DNA from: Citrus sinensis
Lineage: Eukaryota; Streptophyta; Magnoliopsida; Sapindales; Rutaceae
Length of the DNA: 64,000 bases
Assembly: GCF_022201045.2 (NCBI RefSeq)
Contig: NC_068557.1
Coordinates: 31,039,501-31,103,500 of the forward strand
Direction: 5' to 3'
The notes beneath the pieces are model-generated. The model searched no databases. It was not told the origin of the DNA and saw nothing but the letters and a program-made list of their open reading frames with translations. Within the stretch, counting starts at the first letter, position 1. Each line of letters opens with the position of its first letter. Positions 61,122 to 64,000 of the stretch are shown here, one piece after another. The position numbers and the translations under genes were made by a program.

Positions 61122-61992
61122 TTTTAATAAATTGAAAAAGGTTTTTACGTTTCACTAATTTCACAGTTTACACAACGGTTCTACAGATTACGGTTCAGTA
61201 CAAAACCGGGAAATATCGATTTTCTCCCTCTGACAATTTGATCTCGTCTCATCCGTTCCTCACTCAAAACTCCAATTAGGTAAAACAAAACATTCAGAAG
61301 ATCCTTATCTGACACGTGTAATAAAAACAGAAACCAAAATCTAAAAATATCAAATTAAATTAAGTAAATTTTTTTTTAAAACAAAAAAAAAACACCAGTT
61401 AAAAACAACAGAGTGATAAATACAACAGTTAAAGAGTAGGAAGAAGAAGAAGAAGAAGGAAGAAAAAAAAAAAAAACGAATGGACAAGAATCCGGATAAA
61501 TGAATAAATAATAAACTATCTGTCAAAACAAAACCAAACAAGTCGTTATCGCCAAAACTTCATTCAATTTCTTAGAAATTTCAGTTTCTTATTTTCTTTC
61601 TCTCTCTCCAAACGCGGTTACGGCACACAAACACACTGAGGAAGGAAAATTCATTTTCTCATCACTTGAAAAGAAATTAAATAAAAAAGAAAAAGAGAAA
61701 AGCCCCTTTTCATTCACCGAATCTTTGCCCATCTATTTCTCCACCTTTGAAGATTCAACGTTTCATCAGTACCCACCTAAACAAACCCAGAAGAAAAGTA
61801 AGAGTTTTTCTTCCACTTCTAAGTCTTCTTTCTGTGTTCGATATTCATTCTTTTTATGTATAGCCCTATTGGGTTGTATTTGTTTCTGATTTCTTGAAGA
61901 AAAAAATCATTCTTTTTCATTATCTGTAGATCTATTTGTCAGAAAGATTTTTTCTTGTTCTTTTTGTTCTTTTTTCTTCTTTAAAAGCTAAT
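61116..61992 (+). other. Promoter and 5' leader of the PUB17-like gene
   Basis: CT-rich leader-like sequence from about 61560. An AAAA|GTAAGA donor-like site at 61798 and a pyrimidine-rich stretch ending TTTAAAAG just before the ATG suggest a leader intron. Not provable here. Confidence 0.4.
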
Positions 61993-64000
61993 ATGGCCGC
62001 AGCGGCCATATTTTCGTCTCTAAGGAGGCGAAGGTCACCATCTTTGCAAGCGTTTTTGGCTCCGGTTGACTTAACGGATGTGGCTCTCGTACAAACCCTT
62101 CTGTCAATTTCGTCGGAGCTGGTTTCATGTTTTTCCGATAGATGTTTCTTCTTTCAGAGGAGGAATTCTCGGTCTTTGATTAGAAAGATGGAGGCCTTTC
62201 TTGTGTTGTTGGAGTATTTAAGGGATTCCGGTACTTGTATTGAATCTACTGCTGTGTTATGTTTCAAGGAGCTATATTTGCTTCTTTACAGGTGCAAGAT
62301 ATTGCTTGATTATTGCGGGCAGTCCAGTAAGTTGTGGCTCTTGCTTCAAAATCACTCGATTTCGGGGCATTTTCATGATTTGAATCAAGAAATATCCACC
62401 CTTTTAGATGTCTTTCCTGCTGATGATATTGAATTGAGTGAGGATGTTAGGGAGCAGATTGACTTAATGCAGAGACAGGCTAGGAATGCTAAATTGCATA
62501 TAGATAAAAACGATGAGTTGTTGAGGCTTCGGTTGTTTTCATTTCTTGATGAGTTTGAACATGGGAGGGTGCCAAATCATGTGGATTTGAGGTCATTCTT
62601 TGTGGAGGGTTTGGGGATTAAGGATGCAAAAACTTGCAGAGCTGAAATTGAGTTTTTGGAGGAGCAAATTGTTAATCATGAGGGGGATGCTGAGCCAACA
62701 GCTTCTGTGCTTAATGGGTTTGTTGCAATAATGAGGTATTCCAGGTTTTTGCTTTTTGGGTTTGAGGAAGATGAGGCAGAGTTGGGAATTGGCAGTCATA
62801 AGAAGCGAAGAAAAGGGTTGATTACCCAAGAGATTGCTGAGACCTTTCTATCGATTCCTAAGGACTTTTGTTGTCCAATAATGCTGGATTTGATGCGTGA
62901 TCCGGTGATAATTTCCACTGGACAGACTTACGATAGGCGTTCAATTGCTAGGTGGATGGAGGAAGGGCATCGTACTTGTCCTAAGACAGGCCAAATGCTT
63001 GTCCATGATCGGCTGGTACCCAATCGAGCATTGAGGAATTTGATTGTACAGTGGTGTACTGCTCATGGAATACCTTATGATCCTCCAGAGACTACAGATG
63101 TATCTGCAGAATCTTTTGCCTCAGCTTTGCCAAGTAGAGCTGCAGTTGAAGCCAATAGAGCCACGGCGGAGCTTCTCATTCAACAGCTGGCAAATGGGTC
63201 TCCTCGTGCAAAGACTGTGGCTGCTCGGGAGATACGCTTGTTAGCAAAAACAGGTAAAGAAAATCGTGCTTTCATTGCAAAAGCTGGTGCGATCCCTCAT
63301 CTCCGCAACTTACTTTCAACTCATAACCCTGTTGCGCAAGAGAATTCAGTTACTGCAATGCTTAATTTGTCAATTTACGACAAGAACAAAAGTCGAATCA
63401 TGGATGAGGAAGGGTGTCTAGGATCAATTGTCAAAGTCCTGAGGTTTGGACTGACAACAGAAGCAAGGGAAAATGCTGCAGCGACATTGTTTAGCCTCTC
63501 TGCAGTTCATGAGTATAAAAAGAAAATAGCAGATGAGAGTGGGGCTGTTGAAGCCTTAGCAACATTGTTGAGATTAGGAACTCCAAGGGGCAAAAAGGAT
63601 GCTGTCACAGCTTTATTCAATCTGTCCACGCATACTGATAATTGTGTGAGAATGATAGAGGCTGGGGCTGTTACAGCTCTAGTAGGAGCATTGGGACATG
63701 AAGGGGTTGCTGAGGAAGCAGCAGGTGCATTGGCCTTGATTGTTAGGCAGCCAATTGGGGCTGCAGCTGTGGGGGAGGAGGAAATGGCAGTTACGGGGTT
63801 GGTAGGAATGATGAGGTGTGGGACACCAAGGGGAAAAGAGAATGCAGTCGCAGCATTACTTGAATTGTGCCGGAGTGGTGGGGCATCTGCCACTGAGAGA
63901 GTGCTAAAAGCACCAGCATTAGTTGGTTTGCTTCAGGCTTTGTTGTTTACTGGTACGAAGCGGGCAAGAAGAAAGGCAGCATCACTTGCTAGGGTGTTCC
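61993..64000 (+). CDS. PUB17: U-box/ARM-repeat E3 ubiquitin ligase, PUB17-like (3' end outside window)
   Basis: An intronless frame open from the ATG to the window end (669 codons plus one base); the family is about 730 residues, so roughly 60 codons are missing. The N-terminus MAAAAIFSSLRRRRSPSLQA and the following helical U-box N-terminal domain (to about 280) match PUB17. The U-box is about 288-360 (IPKDFCCPIMLDLMRDPVII, then GQTYDRRSIARWM and CPKTGQ), binding the E2. ARM repeats run from about 395 to the end, with AREIRLLAKTGKENR, NSVTAMLNLSIYDKNKS, GTPRGKKDAVTALFNLSTH and GTKRARRKAASLARVF. PUB17 (tobacco ACRE276) is needed for Cf/Avr cell death and pattern-triggered immunity. The gene is short of its stop only because the window ends. 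Confidence 0.93.
   Translation, partial: MAAAAIFSSLRRRRSPSLQAFLAPVDLTDVALVQTLLSISSELVSCFSDRCFFFQRRNSRSLIRKMEAFLVLLEYLRDSGTCIESTAVLCFKELYLLLYRCKILLDYCGQSSKLWLLLQNHSISGHFHDLNQEISTLLDVFPADDIELSEDVREQIDLMQRQARNAKLHIDKNDELLRLRLFSFLDEFEHGRVPNHVDLRSFFVEGLGIKDAKTCRAEIEFLEEQIVNHEGDAEPTASVLNGFVAIMRYSRFLLFGFEEDEAELGIGSHKKRRKGLITQEIAETFLSIPKDFCCPIMLDLMRDPVIISTGQTYDRRSIARWMEEGHRTCPKTGQMLVHDRLVPNRALRNLIVQWCTAHGIPYDPPETTDVSAESFASALPSRAAVEANRATAELLIQQLANGSPRAKTVAAREIRLLAKTGKENRAFIAKAGAIPHLRNLLSTHNPVAQENSVTAMLNLSIYDKNKSRIMDEEGCLGSIVKVLRFGLTTEARENAAATLFSLSAVHEYKKKIADESGAVEALATLLRLGTPRGKKDAVTALFNLSTHTDNCVRMIEAGAVTALVGALGHEGVAEEAAGALALIVRQPIGAAAVGEEEMAVTGLVGMMRCGTPRGKENAVAALLELCRSGGASATERVLKAPALVGLLQALLFTGTKRARRKAASLARVF

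Noticed and set aside
1..64000. CRISPR array, operon, prophage, tRNA or rRNA genes
   Set aside because: None seen; the window is plant nuclear DNA. I scanned by eye for tRNA B-box-like words and found no convincing cloverleaf.
1..64000. A new multi-gene system
   Set aside because: All larger genes fall into known plant families with normal lengths and domains; their adjacency is ordinary apart from the SEC61 alpha/ERD2 pair.

Overview
The window is nuclear DNA from a eudicot plant. It has AT-rich intergenic DNA, short GT-AG introns, and proteins matching plant-specific families (class II trehalose-phosphate synthase, STICHEL-like, U-box/ARM ligase, DUF641). The protein sequences look most like those of a woody rosid, possibly Citrus; that is an impression from memory, not a search. 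There are no prokaryotic, viral or organellar features.

Layout: 1-6150 is AT-rich repeat-laden DNA with one orphan signal-peptide exon (685-742). 6841-7137 (+) encodes a secreted PIP/IDA-type peptide precursor behind a TATA box and WRKY-type W-boxes. 12861-16115 (-) is a 12-exon PiT/Pho-4-type phosphate transporter. 20197-23256 (+) is a TPS7-like class II trehalose-phosphate synthase with an ACGT-core (bZIP) promoter cluster and a short uORF. 24700-26100 (-) is a GIL1-like DUF641 protein. 32746-34987 (-) is the SEC61 alpha translocon subunit, and 36524-39171 (-) is an ERD2-type K/HDEL receptor. 41860-44013 (+) is a decayed DC-UbP/UBTD-like pseudogene. 49541-57222 (+) is a STICHEL-like protein with six coding exons. 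61993-64000 (+) is a PUB17-like U-box/ARM E3 ligase cut by the window end. Exon borders were set by hand from GT/AG sites, reading-frame continuity and family similarity; every reconstructed CDS closes in frame.

Between genes there are many non-autonomous DNA transposons, several with target-site duplications (TSDs) I could read directly: two Mutator-like foldback elements, a 173-bp hAT-like MITE in STICHEL-like intron 1, and a 0.6-kb foldback element in its intron 5. There are also tandem duplications and microsatellites.

Functionally the genes form an ordinary eukaryotic neighbourhood, not an operon. The clearest shared theme is SEC61 alpha plus ERD2, adjacent and on the same strand. Their upstream regions carry, respectively, a perfect ERSE (CCAAT-N9-CCACG) and a UPRE-I (TGACGTGG), suggesting co-induction in the unfolded protein response. 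The PIP/IDA peptide and PUB17 both belong to families tied to immune signalling, and both have W-boxes upstream. I saw no clearly novel multi-gene system; the most unusual gene is the small peptide precursor with both an IDA-like and a PIP-like motif.
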